Counted from the first letter of the stretch, positions 1-8,326 are shown. The stretch is 20,714 nt of DNA from Eubacterium limosum (GCA_959020865.1 CAUEUD010000041.1:1-20714); one strand, 5' to 3'. The notes: generated from the sequence alone by a model not told the origin. Translations and numbers: made by a program.

Positions 1-10
1 TTTTTTGTTT

Positions 11-40
11 ACCACTCGTTGAACGAGTGGTTTTATCTTG
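11..40 (+). terminator. Intrinsic terminator of a plus-strand gene to the left
   Basis: An 8-bp stem (ACCACTCG with CGAGTGGT) closes a five-base TTGAA loop and is followed by TTTTATCTTG. The T tract is on the plus-strand side only, so it most likely ends a gene lying before the window and converging on citrate synthase. Confidence 0.6.
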
Positions 41-57
41 CCTTTTCGGCGCCAATT

Positions 58-92
58 AAAAAAAGCATCAGGCTTATAACCTGATGCTTTTT
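58..92. terminator. Intrinsic terminator after citrate synthase (bidirectional)
   Basis: The stem GCATCAGG/CCTGATGC closes a seven-base loop. It has an A tract on the left and a T tract on the right, so it can end transcripts from either side. It starts six bases past the citrate synthase stop codon and is the expected end of that transcript. Confidence 0.85.
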
Positions 93-98
93 ACATTT

Positions 99-1460
99 TC
101 AACGTTCATTAATTGGAATATATTCTCTGCGCTCGTGCACATTCCTGTAAGCCGGACGGATGATTTTTCCGGCATTGAGAAGCTCTTCGATTCGGTGAGC
201 GCTCCATCCTGAAATACGCGCGATTGCAAAAATCGGTGTATAAAGCTCAGTAGGAAGTTCCAGCATATGATAAACAAAACCGCTGTAAAAGTCAACGTTA
301 GCGCTGACCCCTTTGTACATTTTTCTTTCATCAGAAATAATAAGCGGCGCAAGACGCTCTACATTGGAATACAGCGCAAACTCGTCCATACGTCCCTTCT
401 CTTCCGCAAGGTTACGTACAAATTTTTTAAAAACTTCGGCTCTCGGGTCAGATTTGGAATAAATCGCATGGCCCATACCATAGATCAGACCGGCTTTATC
501 AAAGGCTTCCTTGTGCAGGAGCTTTTTCAGGTAAATGCTGATTTCCTCTTCATCGTTCCAGTCATTGACATTTTTCTTCATGTCTTCAAACATTTCACAA
601 ACTTTAATGTTGGCTCCACCATGCTTTGGACCTTTAAGTGATCCCAGAGCTGCCGCGATGGCAGAATAAGTATCCGTACCTGAGGATGTAACGACATGAC
701 AGGTAAAGGTTGAGTTGTTCCCACCGCCATGCTCTGCGTGAAGTACCAGGGCTATGTCAAGAATTCTGGCTTCAAGCTCAGTATATTTGCTGTCTGGCCT
801 TAAAAGATACAGAATATTTTCAGCTGTCGAGAGCTCTGGCTGTGGTGAATGAATATAAAGGCTCTGGCCCAGCTCATAATGGCAGTAAGCCTGATAACCA
901 TATACTGCGAGCAATGGAAATAATGCGATCAGCTCCAGGCTTTGACGCAGTACATTGGGAATTGACGTGTCACTGGCACGGTCATCATAGGAATAAAGTG
1001 TGAGAACGCTTCTGGCCAAAGTATTCATCATATCCCGGCTGGGTGCTTTCATGATAATATCGCGGACAAAACTTGTCGGCAGTGTTCGGTAATGCGACAA
1101 TACCTTCACAAAAATATCCAGATCCTGTTTATTAGGCAGCTCGCCAAATAAAAGCAGATAGGTCGCCTCTTCAAATCCAAAGCGTTTTTCTTTTACAAAG
1201 CCCTTTACCAGATCCTGAACATTGATCCCCCTGTAGTAAAGCTGGCCATCGCAGTTGATTCTCTGGTCTCCGTCCATAATAAAGGACATGATCTCGGAAA
1301 TTTCTGTTAAGCCGGTGAGGACACCGTTTCCGTTCAAGTCACGCAAACCCCTGTTTACTTTGTATTTGTCAAATAATTCCGGATCAATATGATTGTTTTT
1401 CTCTAATTTTTCAATATAGTCGAGCACTTCGGGTTTTTCTTCTGAAAATACATTTGTCAT
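99..1460 (-). CDS. gltA: Citrate synthase (long clostridial form)
   Basis: This is a 453-residue citrate/2-methylcitrate synthase family protein. It condenses acetyl-CoA with oxaloacetate in the cytosol and feeds the oxidative branch to 2-oxoglutarate and glutamate. The catalytic residues are visible: His280 in GPKHGGAN, His331 in GMGHAIYS and Asp390 in NVDFYSG. The motif HAEHGGGNNS comes just before them. It is longer than the roughly 370-430 residues of typical Bacillus or E. coli enzymes because of an N-terminal extension of charged residues, a form seen in clostridia. The ATG start has AGGGAG 8-9 bases upstream. The gene stands alone between its own promoter and terminator, with no aconitase or isocitrate dehydrogenase beside it. 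A preference for propionyl-CoA (methylcitrate synthase) cannot be excluded from sequence, but there is no methylcitrate cluster here. Confidence 0.95.
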   Translation of the reverse strand: MTNVFSEEKPEVLDYIEKLEKNNHIDPELFDKYKVNRGLRDLNGNGVLTGLTEISEIMSFIMDGDQRINCDGQLYYRGINVQDLVKGFVKEKRFGFEEATYLLLFGELPNKQDLDIFVKVLSHYRTLPTSFVRDIIMKAPSRDMMNTLARSVLTLYSYDDRASDTSIPNVLRQSLELIALFPLLAVYGYQAYCHYELGQSLYIHSPQPELSTAENILYLLRPDSKYTELEARILDIALVLHAEHGGGNNSTFTCHVVTSSGTDTYSAIAAALGSLKGPKHGGANIKVCEMFEDMKKNVNDWNDEEEISIYLKKLLHKEAFDKAGLIYGMGHAIYSKSDPRAEVFKKFVRNLAEEKGRMDEFALYSNVERLAPLIISDERKMYKGVSANVDFYSGFVYHMLELPTELYTPIFAIARISGWSAHRIEELLNAGKIIRPAYRNVHERREYIPINER

Positions 1461-1489
1461 TTTTTCACTCTCCCTCGTCTATTTATCAG

Positions 1490-1518
1490 ATTATAATATA
1501 TCTATTATAACCTCCAAA
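1490..1518 (-). promoter_or_regulatory. Candidate promoter of citrate synthase
   Basis: On the minus strand a perfect TATAAT (1490-1495) is preceded by a weak -35, TTTGGA at 17 bases or TTGGAG at 16 bases. A second TATAAT overlaps at 1504-1509. It lies between the terminator of the upstream operon and the gene, so the gene is transcribed separately. The weak -35 could mean an activator or the alternative -10 is used. Confidence 0.5.
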
Positions 1519-1530
1519 CCTTAAAATAAG

Positions 1531-1571
1531 ATAAAAAATAAAACAACAGATGAATCTTTATCTGTTGTTTT
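1531..1571 (-). terminator. Intrinsic terminator of the six-gene operon
   Basis: A perfect 12-bp stem (AAAACAACAGAT with ATCTGTTGTTTT, loop GAATCTTT) is followed on the minus strand by TTTTATTTTTTAT. It sits about 150 bases past the DUF1905 stop and before the citrate synthase promoter. The A/T flanks on both sides make it potentially bidirectional. Confidence 0.85.
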
Positions 1572-1723
1572 TGCATATTTCTTAAGATTTTATGAATTTT
1601 TCAAATTATTAAACATAAATTTGAAAGACTATTTTTAAAATCTTTCAAACACAAAAGTTTATTTTGACACTTTAAATCGTTAAAACTTTTCTCGTTTTAA
1701 AGCAAAACATTTTATTTTCTATC

Positions 1724-1996
1724 CTATTCGTTCTCACGTTCTTTGAGCGTTACATGGACGGTATCGCCAGGCTGTTTCCCGATTTTTTCACGGATATCCT
1801 TTCGAATACCAAGGATATGACAAGGAGTTTTCATGCGTACCAGGCTTCCAGCATAAGTTTCGCCATCAAAAGTAGCGTGCACTTTCACCCTCCCGCGGCC
1901 AAAAGTTTCTTTAACGTCGAATGGTATTTCAATATAAGCACCATTGATATCGGGTACTTTTTTAATCACAGCATCAAACTCGTACAATTCTTTCAT
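1724..1996 (-). CDS. DUF1905 domain protein
   Basis: This 90-residue soluble protein matches the DUF1905 family (PF08922), small beta-rich proteins of unknown function. Typical elements are the opening segment EFDAVIKKVP, a middle RVKVHATFDGETYAGSL, and a C-terminal HILGIRKDIREKIGKQPGDTV. The ATG has AAGGAG about 8 bases upstream. It lies 66 bases downstream of the YgjP-like protease gene on the same strand with no terminator between them, so it is probably the last gene of that operon, although a minor promoter in the gap cannot be excluded. The high Lys/Arg/Glu content and lack of signal peptide or membrane segment suggest a cytosolic protein. No function should be inferred beyond the family name. 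Confidence 0.8.
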   Translation of the reverse strand: MKELYEFDAVIKKVPDINGAYIEIPFDVKETFGRGRVKVHATFDGETYAGSLVRMKTPCHILGIRKDIREKIGKQPGDTVHVTLKERENE

Positions 1997-2062
1997 TATT
2001 GCTCTCCTTAAAATAATTTTCTGTTCATATACCCGGGAGCAAATTCCTTAAACATATGATGA

Positions 2063-2743
2063 TTAGAAGTCCCAGTCCTGTGTACTCAGCAGAATCCCCA
2101 ATTCTTTAAGGTTACTTTGCTGTATTTTATAATCTGGCATAAATGCAGCGACAATGTTCCAAAACGACGCCGAATGATTATGCTCAAAGGTATGGGCAAG
2201 CTCGTGGATCACCACATAGTCGATGGCCCTTTCGGGGGCCATTATAAGCTTCCACGAAAAATTCAGACTGTTTTTTCCAGAGCATGAGCCCCATCGTGTA
2301 TGGGCGTTATTAATTTTTACATTGGTTGGTCTTGCATGCATCTGCTCGGCAAAATAATGAACCTTCTCATTTAAAACCCTTTTGGCTTCGGAGCGATATA
2401 ATTTCACAACCGCCTCTTTAATCTTTCCCTCTGTGAATCTCTCGGGTACGTAAAAGCACTCTTCATCAAAGAGAGGTTTTTCGATTTCACAGCATACCAG
2501 TGGCAGTTTTTCTCCCATATAAAGTAGTGGACAGCCATCTTTTAATATAAATGCCCGGCGTTTTTCATGCCTTTTTCGGGCTTCGGTACTGGCGGTTTCA
2601 ATCCACTCTGCCTTTTCCATCACAAAACGGTCCAGAGATACTTTGGGTGTCTTTAACGGAGCCCGAACCTCCACCTGTCCATCGGGCAAAATATGGATCG
2701 CGATTGTTTTACGGCGGCTTCTACGTATTCTATAGGGCGTCAT
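2063..2743 (-). CDS. YgjP-like (DUF45) zinc metallopeptidase
   Basis: This 226-residue protein belongs to the YgjP-like/DUF45 family (PF01863), predicted zinc proteases related to M48 and SprT. The C-terminal half holds the family signature: RWGSCS, then NFSWKLIMAPERAIDYVV, then the zinc motif HELAH followed by a third ligand region HNHSASFW. The family's characteristic N-terminal beta region (PYRIRRSRRKTIAIHI) is also present, so the protein looks complete. There is no signal peptide or membrane segment, so it is cytosolic. Its start overlaps the end of the Crp-family gene by 14 bases, with GAAGGA about 8 bases upstream inside that gene, so translation is probably coupled. Substrates are unknown. 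Family members are often found next to restriction or helicase genes, which may be relevant to the Snf2 gene two positions upstream. Confidence 0.88.
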   Translation of the reverse strand: MTPYRIRRSRRKTIAIHILPDGQVEVRAPLKTPKVSLDRFVMEKAEWIETASTEARKRHEKRRAFILKDGCPLLYMGEKLPLVCCEIEKPLFDEECFYVPERFTEGKIKEAVVKLYRSEAKRVLNEKVHYFAEQMHARPTNVKINNAHTRWGSCSGKNSLNFSWKLIMAPERAIDYVVIHELAHTFEHNHSASFWNIVAAFMPDYKIQQSNLKELGILLSTQDWDF

Positions 2744-3410
2744 TCTCGATATCCTTCAGATAAAAAAGACTGCGTTTAAACTGAAGGATTCCTTCATCTC
2801 TCAGCCTGCCAAGCTCTCTCGACATCGCGCTTCGGTCAACGCACAGATAATCTGCCAGCTGTACCCGGTTCATAGGGATTGTAAAGGGGTTAGTTCCGGC
2901 TCGGCGCTGCTGGTCATTTAAATATCCTAAAAGTTTTTCACGCGTAGTTCTCAAACTCAGATAATCCAGTTTTCGATTCAGATTCAGATTTTTTCTGGCA
3001 ATAATCTTAAGCAGGTTGTTGATAATCTGCTTATGAAAGCTGCATTCATTGCTGCAGACATCAATGATTTTATTAACCTGAATAAAAAGAACCACACAGC
3101 TTTCAAGGGCCACGACGGTTACAGGGCATTCTTTTATACCCGCACAGACAAAGGATTCTGCGAAAAGCTCGCCCCCTTCTATCTCGCCGATAATATTGCG
3201 GTTCCCCATGGCATCCTCTTTGATAAGCTGGGCACGCCCTCTAGCCAAAATTCCCACACCAATGACTTCATCCCCGCTGTTCAGGATACGCTCATTTTTG
3301 TCATAGTGCTTTGAAACAGCGCCCAGACACTTGAGTACAGCTGAAAGATTATCTCTCTGAACCGATTTAAAAAGCGCACTTTTTTCCAGGTTTTCCATGT
3401 ATTCTTCCAT
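2730..3410 (-). CDS. Crp/Fnr-family transcriptional regulator
   Basis: This 226-residue protein has the Crp/Fnr two-domain layout. Residues of roughly 12-130 form the cyclic-nucleotide-binding-type beta roll (NSGDEVIGVGILARGRAQLI, then GEIEGGELFAES). Next comes a long dimerisation helix near 130-150, then a winged helix (MNRVQLADYLCVDRSAMSRELGRLRDEGIL). The N-terminal cysteine cluster of Fnr is absent, so it is not an obvious [4Fe-4S] oxygen sensor, and the ligand cannot be read from sequence. The ATG at 3410 is preferred over an in-frame ATG four codons on because AAGGAAG lies 6 bases upstream. It starts 18 bases after the Snf2 gene ends and overlaps the protease gene. It could be autoregulatory or control the operon, but I see no clear TGTGA-N6-TCACA site in the window. 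Confidence 0.9.
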   Translation of the reverse strand: MEEYMENLEKSALFKSVQRDNLSAVLKCLGAVSKHYDKNERILNSGDEVIGVGILARGRAQLIKEDAMGNRNIIGEIEGGELFAESFVCAGIKECPVTVVALESCVVLFIQVNKIIDVCSNECSFHKQIINNLLKIIARKNLNLNRKLDYLSLRTTREKLLGYLNDQQRRAGTNPFTIPMNRVQLADYLCVDRSAMSRELGRLRDEGILQFKRSLFYLKDIENDAL

Positions 3411-3428
3411 ATGAACTTCCTTTCTAAG

Positions 3429-6400
3429 CTATTCGAAAAGTCCGATAATCTCGTCTTTAGACATGCTGGCAATGGCTCCTTCACCCTCGCGGATAATCGA
3501 ATCTGCCAGCTCAGCTTTAGCCTGCTGCATTTTTTGTATTTTTTCCTCAATACTGTCCTTTGCGATAAGATTATAGACCTGGACACTGCTTGTCTGGCCT
3601 ATACGGTGGGCGCGGTCAGTCGCCTGATTCTGTGCGCTGAGATTCCACCACGGGTCATAATGGATAACCACATCAGCGCCCGTCAGGTTGAGGCCTGTCC
3701 CCCCAGCTTTAAGGGAGATTAAAAATACTGGCGTATTATCCTCGTTAAAGGCATTGACCTGACGCAGTCTCTCCTGAGCCTTTGTTCGTCCTGTGATCTT
3801 GTAAAAACCAATTTCCCGTTTAACAAGCTCCTTTTCAATGATCTCCAGCATCGAGGTAAACTGTGAAAACAAAAGCACCTTATGTCCAGAAGCTAAAGAG
3901 GTTTCGAGTATTTCCAGACAGAGCTCAAGCTTGGCACTTACATCTGTGTAATCCTCATAGACAAGTGATGGATCACAGCAGATCTGGCGAAGCCGTGTCA
4001 GCATTGCCAAAATGATAAGCTTCCGGCGTTCAAAATCGCCTCCGTCCAGCTCGTATGCCAGGTCCTCTCTGCTTTTTAAAAGATTGGCCAGATAGAGCTT
4101 TTTCTGTTCACCATCCATAGATGCGTACATGGTCGTCTCAGTCTTTTCAGGGAGCTCCTTGAGAACATCGCTTTTTAAACGGCGTAAAATAAAGGGCGAT
4201 ACAAGCTTGTTAAGCCGTTCCAGTATCTTTTTATCCTGTTCGCGTACAATGGGTATTTCAAACTTTTCACGGAACTTCCGATAGGTATAAAGATATCCCG
4301 GCATTAAAAAATCATAGATGGACCAGAGCTCTGCCAGGCTGTTTTCTACCGGCGTACCCGTCAATGCAAAACGAATCGCACTGTTAATCACCTTAACGGA
4401 TTTAGCATTTTGCGTATTATGATTTTTAATGTACTGGGCCTCATCTATGATTTCATAATGAAAATGCAAATCTTCATAATACAAAATATCTCTTTTGAGC
4501 AGATCGTATGAGGTAATGAGCACATCTGCCTCGGCCGCCCCGGCGATTTTATCCCGGCGCTCCGCAGCAGTTCCCATGACTGCAATTGCTTTAAGTTCAG
4601 GCGCAAAACGTGCAATTTCACTTTCCCAGTTTAATACCAGCGAGGATGGGCAAATGACCAGAGATGTCGTCTGAACCCCGCTTTCTTTCTGAGACAGCAG
4701 CAGAGAAATTACTTCCAGCGTTTTTCCAAGCCCCATATCGTCCGCTAAGATACCTCCAAATCCATAGGCAGCAATGGTTTTAAGCCATCTGAAACCTGTT
4801 TTCTGGTAATTTCGCAAAATGGGCTTCAGCGTGGTGGGTACTTCAAAGTCAGAATCAGAAACATCCTTAATATCTCTGACAATCTGCTTGAAAACAGTAT
4901 CCCGATTATATTTAATCCCCTCGCTCTGCTTAAATAGAGCATCCAGGTAAAGCGCTCGGAACTTCGGAACCGACACGGTCCCCCGCTCAATCTCCTTTGC
5001 GCTCAAGTTTAATACATCTGCTAACTCTGAAAACTCGCCTAAAGCATTATCCTGAATATTAATAAAACTGCCATCCCTTAGCCGGTGGTACTTTTTAGCC
5101 CGGCGATACGAATTCAGCACCTCGGTCAGCTCATGTATGTCCAACCCGTCCAGATCAAATTTCAGATCAAGCAGATCGCCGCTTACCTTTATGCCTACAC
5201 GAACAGAAGCAGGCGGCTTGATTTTAAAGCCTTTAAACTGATCCGTCGCAAAGATTTCAGCATTTGAAGATATCGCCTCCAGACCCTCACTGAAAAGATC
5301 GAAAATTTTATCCTCATCACCGTCAATATATGCAAAATTACCGATGGAATCATAGCTATCCAGATATCTTTTGATAAGCTGCTCTACCTGATATTCACCG
5401 CGCAGATCCTGACTTTTAATCAGGTCCTTGGGTTTAAACGCTTCATGCTCCTCATCACCATAGCTGAAAAATACCTTTCCCATGACAAAATCCTCCTGTG
5501 GCGCGTCAAAATAGACCTTAGCCACCAGAGGTTTAGGCTCATAGGCATTCAAGTCGCAGTCTGAAATAAAGGAGAAATACTGTTCGAGACTGGATAAAAC
5601 CGTATTATAGAAGCCCTTCATATCCTCTTTCATCACAGTCATCATCAGCTTATTGCGGATAATGGCCTTCAGAAAATCTCTCGTATTGCGGCTGTAGGAA
5701 GGATCGCAATAATAAAGTTTTCCTTTTTCAAAGATATAAAGCCGTTCCTGCCCATCTAATACCAATGCCTCGTCATTTAAAAGTTCGATGGTGTAGGACT
5801 TTCCCATATCAGAAATCCGAATGCTGATATGGGCGTTAGAATGAACAATCGTGGCGGACATGACCGAGCCTTCAATATCAACAGGAATCTCTGGATCTTC
5901 GTCCCAGATTGCCATATATGCGTCAAGCGTTGGGCCGTTAAGATACATGTATTTTACATTATCATTAAAGCTCTTTTTATAAACCGCCAAAGCGCGATTG
6001 TTGCTCTCGTTGTAAAAGCTTTTGAGAAAATGAAGATACTTTCTGCTGCGCTCATCAAAATTCTCTTCAAAATGGTGTAAAATCAAGGCTTTACCATACC
6101 GGATTTCCTCTCCATTTTCAAAAGCCGCCATAAAAGCACTCAGGTCTTTTACAACGTAAAGGCGGTCTTCACCAATCTTAAAAGCCAGCTTGGCAGACGA
6201 ACCGTACCAATAGCTGTCCGTAATCATCAGCGTCGGCTCAAGGCGAACGTTCTGGCCGGAGCCACTCTCCAAAACCGCATTCTTCGATTTTTCCGCATAA
6301 CGGTCCATCAGCCTGAGTACCGCTGAGTCAGTCATCTGCTGAACCCGGGGCTTTTCCTTTTCACTGCTCGACTTCCATCTGAATGTTTCTTTTACTTGTT

Positions 6401-6518
6401 TTTTGTTTTTTTCATGGTTACCTTCCTGAGGATATAATAACTCATCCATATCCTCAGGTGTAATTTCACCGGAAAAGATTTTATTTTCTTCCGTTTTTTT
6501 CAATATCTCATCATCCAT
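3429..6518 (-). CDS. Swi2/Snf2-family ATPase with bacterial Snf2-associated region
   Basis: This 1029-residue DEAD/DEAH-like superfamily 2 ATPase moves along double-stranded DNA, likely remodelling protein-DNA complexes. All Snf2 motifs are present: I (DDMGLGKT, K about 600), II (DEAQ near 693), III (LTGTPVENS), IV (LLFSQFTSM near 883), V (SLKAGGTGLNLT) and VI (QATDRAHRIGQ near 970). The N-terminal half matches the bacterial Snf2-associated region (PF08455-like). The SWIM zinc finger that often opens these proteins (CxC...CxH) is missing; the first 80 residues are charged and low in cysteine. The start at 6518 is chosen over an upstream one because AAGGAGG lies 8 bases before this ATG. The gene begins 13 bases after the response regulator stop and ends 18 bases before the Crp-family gene. 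The RapA/HepA class is an alternative, but those proteins have different accessory domains. Confidence 0.92.
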   Translation of the reverse strand: MDDEILKKTEENKIFSGEITPEDMDELLYPQEGNHEKNKKQVKETFRWKSSSEKEKPRVQQMTDSAVLRLMDRYAEKSKNAVLESGSGQNVRLEPTLMITDSYWYGSSAKLAFKIGEDRLYVVKDLSAFMAAFENGEEIRYGKALILHHFEENFDERSRKYLHFLKSFYNESNNRALAVYKKSFNDNVKYMYLNGPTLDAYMAIWDEDPEIPVDIEGSVMSATIVHSNAHISIRISDMGKSYTIELLNDEALVLDGQERLYIFEKGKLYYCDPSYSRNTRDFLKAIIRNKLMMTVMKEDMKGFYNTVLSSLEQYFSFISDCDLNAYEPKPLVAKVYFDAPQEDFVMGKVFFSYGDEEHEAFKPKDLIKSQDLRGEYQVEQLIKRYLDSYDSIGNFAYIDGDEDKIFDLFSEGLEAISSNAEIFATDQFKGFKIKPPASVRVGIKVSGDLLDLKFDLDGLDIHELTEVLNSYRRAKKYHRLRDGSFINIQDNALGEFSELADVLNLSAKEIERGTVSVPKFRALYLDALFKQSEGIKYNRDTVFKQIVRDIKDVSDSDFEVPTTLKPILRNYQKTGFRWLKTIAAYGFGGILADDMGLGKTLEVISLLLSQKESGVQTTSLVICPSSLVLNWESEIARFAPELKAIAVMGTAAERRDKIAGAAEADVLITSYDLLKRDILYYEDLHFHYEIIDEAQYIKNHNTQNAKSVKVINSAIRFALTGTPVENSLAELWSIYDFLMPGYLYTYRKFREKFEIPIVREQDKKILERLNKLVSPFILRRLKSDVLKELPEKTETTMYASMDGEQKKLYLANLLKSREDLAYELDGGDFERRKLIILAMLTRLRQICCDPSLVYEDYTDVSAKLELCLEILETSLASGHKVLLFSQFTSMLEIIEKELVKREIGFYKITGRTKAQERLRQVNAFNEDNTPVFLISLKAGGTGLNLTGADVVIHYDPWWNLSAQNQATDRAHRIGQTSSVQVYNLIAKDSIEEKIQKMQQAKAELADSIIREGEGAIASMSKDEIIGLFE

Positions 6519-6531
6519 GGAGAGAACCTCC

Positions 6532-7152
6532 TTATTTATGGTTGAAATAAAAAATGGCCAGCTGGGTTCTGTCACGCAGCTCCAGTTTATCTAAAATATT
6601 GCTGATGTAATTGCGCACTGTCCCCTCACTCAGAAAAAGGGTTTCTGAAATTTCCCGGTTGCTCAGCCCCTGAGCCACTCCCTCAATAATTTCCAGATCT
6701 CGTTCGCTGATGCTGTAGGCGGAAAAATCCACAGCGGCTTCGCCGCCAAGGAGCATCGGGATCTTCGTCACAATTTCATCACCGAACACGCTCTGTCCGC
6801 TGTAAACTGCCTTTAATGCCGGCACAATACTCTCAAAGGCCTGTTTGAGCAAATAACCCTTTGCGCCTATTTTGAGCGCTTTGATAATATATTCATCGTC
6901 TAAAAAAGTGGTGAGATATAAAATACGGGCATCCCTGTCCTTTGCGAGAATAAGTTCACCGGCTTCAAGACCGGTCATACCATCCATCCGTATATCCATG
7001 AGCAGGATATCCGGTTTATACTCATTGTACAAAACGATAGCCTCCCCGCCGCTGTTTCCCAGTGCTACAACTTCAATTTCAGGGTCTGCCTCCAAAATGG
7101 TTTTAAGGGATACTGAGACCAGACGGTCATCATCAATGACGATTACTTTCAT
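6532..7152 (-). CDS. NarL/FixJ-type response regulator
   Basis: This 206-residue DNA-binding response regulator has a receiver domain (residues 1-120) with acidic pocket Asp7-Asp9, phosphoacceptor Asp53 in LLMDIRMDG, the conserved Thr in YLTTF and Lys in YLLKQ. The C-terminal LuxR-type helix-turn-helix (about 140-205) contains SERDLEIIEGVAQGLSNREI and LSEGTVRNYISNILDKL. The start at 7152 (MKVIVIDDD) is preferred over an upstream one because GGAGG sits 7 bases before it. It overlaps the kinase gene by 20 bases, which marks a cognate pair. It probably binds the 27-bp dyad at 8299-8325 and activates the divergent ABC exporter. The downstream Snf2 ribosome binding site overlaps this gene's stop codon. 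Confidence 0.94.
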   Translation of the reverse strand: MKVIVIDDDRLVSVSLKTILEADPEIEVVALGNSGGEAIVLYNEYKPDILLMDIRMDGMTGLEAGELILAKDRDARILYLTTFLDDEYIIKALKIGAKGYLLKQAFESIVPALKAVYSGQSVFGDEIVTKIPMLLGGEAAVDFSAYSISERDLEIIEGVAQGLSNREISETLFLSEGTVRNYISNILDKLELRDRTQLAIFYFNHK

Positions 7153-8215
7153 GGTGTTCCTCCTTTGGAATGGAAATAAAAATGTGAAAACCACGCTCTC
7201 TTCGAATGTTCAGATTGCCGTTCAAGGCTTCTACCCGGTCTGCAATATTCTGCAGGCCAATTCCGCTGTGGCCTGAGGCCGTTGTAGTGCCGTTGTCTTC
7301 GATAATGAGCTGATACAATGCCGGGTGCTCTCTCAGAGAGACTTTTACTCTGCTGGCGTCCGAATGGCGCATAACATTTGAAAGCGCCTCCTTTACGATC
7401 GTAATAAAGGCATAACGCTGTTCTTTCGAGGGGTTCCCTTCAATTCCGTAATCAAGGGAAACCTCACAGAAATCAAAATCATCGATCAGTGAGCATATCT
7501 GTGTCTGGCAGTCAATGGATTCATCATGAAGATTGTGCACTGAATCCCGGATACTGTCCATAGCCTGAGAAAGCGTATCCTTGATTTCAACCAGATTTTC
7601 CTGAAGCGGCGCCTCTGGATGAATTGCCATAAGCGCACCCACCTGTAAAATGGAACGGGACAACAAATGTCCAACATTATCATGTATTTCACGGGCGATA
7701 CGGTTTCGTTCATTTAAAGTCGCCAGATTAATCTCATAATCCTGTTTTTCCATCAGGTCTTTGTTCTTACTCTCTAACAGCATTGCATTTTCACGCGTCG
7801 TATCCCGAAGTGTACGGTAATCACGGTTCAGCCGGTTGACCAGTTCCTCGTTTCTGCGAAGCAGGCCTGAAAGACCAAAAAGAATAACCAGGATCAGCCC
7901 GATATTAAAAGGCAGGCTTTTCAGATTAACCACAAGGGCTGTACCGGCCAGAAAAAATAATCCAATGCCACTCTTGCTAAAAGCATCGTAATATACAAGC
8001 GGATAGTAAAAGAAAAAATCCGTAAAGTAAAAGGAAGCAATGGTAAATACACCGATAGCCGCAATTTTAAAGTATCGGTTTGAAAAATAATAGTTCAGTG
8101 CCGAAACTGTCACTGCAGCCAAAAAAGCAACAACTGAAAAAATACTAATCCTGCCAAGGGCGACCAGTGCACAGGAACAAACCAACAGCGTAACACGGTT
8201 AAACAGGCTGTTCAT
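7133..8215 (-). CDS. Membrane sensor histidine kinase, NarL-partner type (HisKA_3)
   Basis: This 360-residue kinase has a hydrophobic N-terminal region of about five membrane segments (residues 8-125) with only short loops, then a coiled-coil linker (about 125-160, rich in Asn, Arg and Glu). The HisKA_3 dimerisation domain has phosphoacceptor His178 in REIHDNVGHLL. The ATPase domain follows, with an N box KEALSNVMRHS and glycine boxes DNGTTTASGHSGIGLQN. The lack of a large extracellular sensor domain is the intramembrane-sensing layout of DesK, LiaS and LnrJ-like kinases that respond to membrane or cell-wall perturbation. The start at 8215 (MNSLF) is chosen over a TTG five codons earlier because GAGGGG lies between them at a suitable distance. 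It is transcribed divergently from the ABC exporter, probably its target. Confidence 0.93.
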   Translation of the reverse strand: MNSLFNRVTLLVCSCALVALGRISIFSVVAFLAAVTVSALNYYFSNRYFKIAAIGVFTIASFYFTDFFFYYPLVYYDAFSKSGIGLFFLAGTALVVNLKSLPFNIGLILVILFGLSGLLRRNEELVNRLNRDYRTLRDTTRENAMLLESKNKDLMEKQDYEINLATLNERNRIAREIHDNVGHLLSRSILQVGALMAIHPEAPLQENLVEIKDTLSQAMDSIRDSVHNLHDESIDCQTQICSLIDDFDFCEVSLDYGIEGNPSKEQRYAFITIVKEALSNVMRHSDASRVKVSLREHPALYQLIIEDNGTTTASGHSGIGLQNIADRVEALNGNLNIRRERGFHIFISIPKEEHHESNRH

Positions 8216-8248
8216 AAAATTTCCCCTCAATAAAATTCTTAATACTTT

Positions 8249-8277
8249 ACTATACCACTCTTTTAGTTTTTACACAA
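8249..8277 (-). promoter_or_regulatory. Promoter of the histidine kinase operon
   Basis: Minus-strand TTGTGT, 17 bases, TATAGT. The predicted start lies about 28 bases before the kinase ATG. Its -35 end is 21 bases from the edge of the dyad at 8299-8325, which would allow autoregulation by the response regulator. Confidence 0.6.
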
Positions 8278-8298
8278 ACTTATTTTCTTAATTACATT

Positions 8299-8325
8299 TG
8301 TCATACATTTTATTGATGTAAGACA
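8299..8325. promoter_or_regulatory. 27-bp dyad operator between the two-component system and the ABC exporter
   Basis: TGTCATACAT, seven bases, ATGTAAGACA. The half-sites are inverted repeats matching at 9 of 10 positions (only position 5 differs, A versus T). A 10-bp half-site with 17-bp centre-to-centre spacing in the only intergenic region shared by a NarL-type pair and its presumed target is what a dimeric response regulator would bind. The binding protein is inferred. Confidence 0.7.
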
Positions 8326-8326
8326 C

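Noticed and set aside
267..641. 124-codon plus-strand frame opposite citrate synthase
   Set aside because: It is antisense to a well-supported gene and resembles no family I recognise.
1664..1669. Plus-strand TTGACA as a -35 box
   Set aside because: No -10 box lies 16-18 bases downstream and no plus-strand gene follows.
6519..6575. Longer Snf2 start adding 19 residues
   Set aside because: It lies inside the response regulator gene and has no ribosome binding site, while AAGGAGG sits 8 bases before the ATG at 6518.
1724..8215. Snf2-Crp-protease genes as an anti-phage defence island
   Set aside because: There is no nuclease, methyltransferase, toxin or known defence partner, and no mobile-element signs. 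The leading two-component system points to regulation or stress response.
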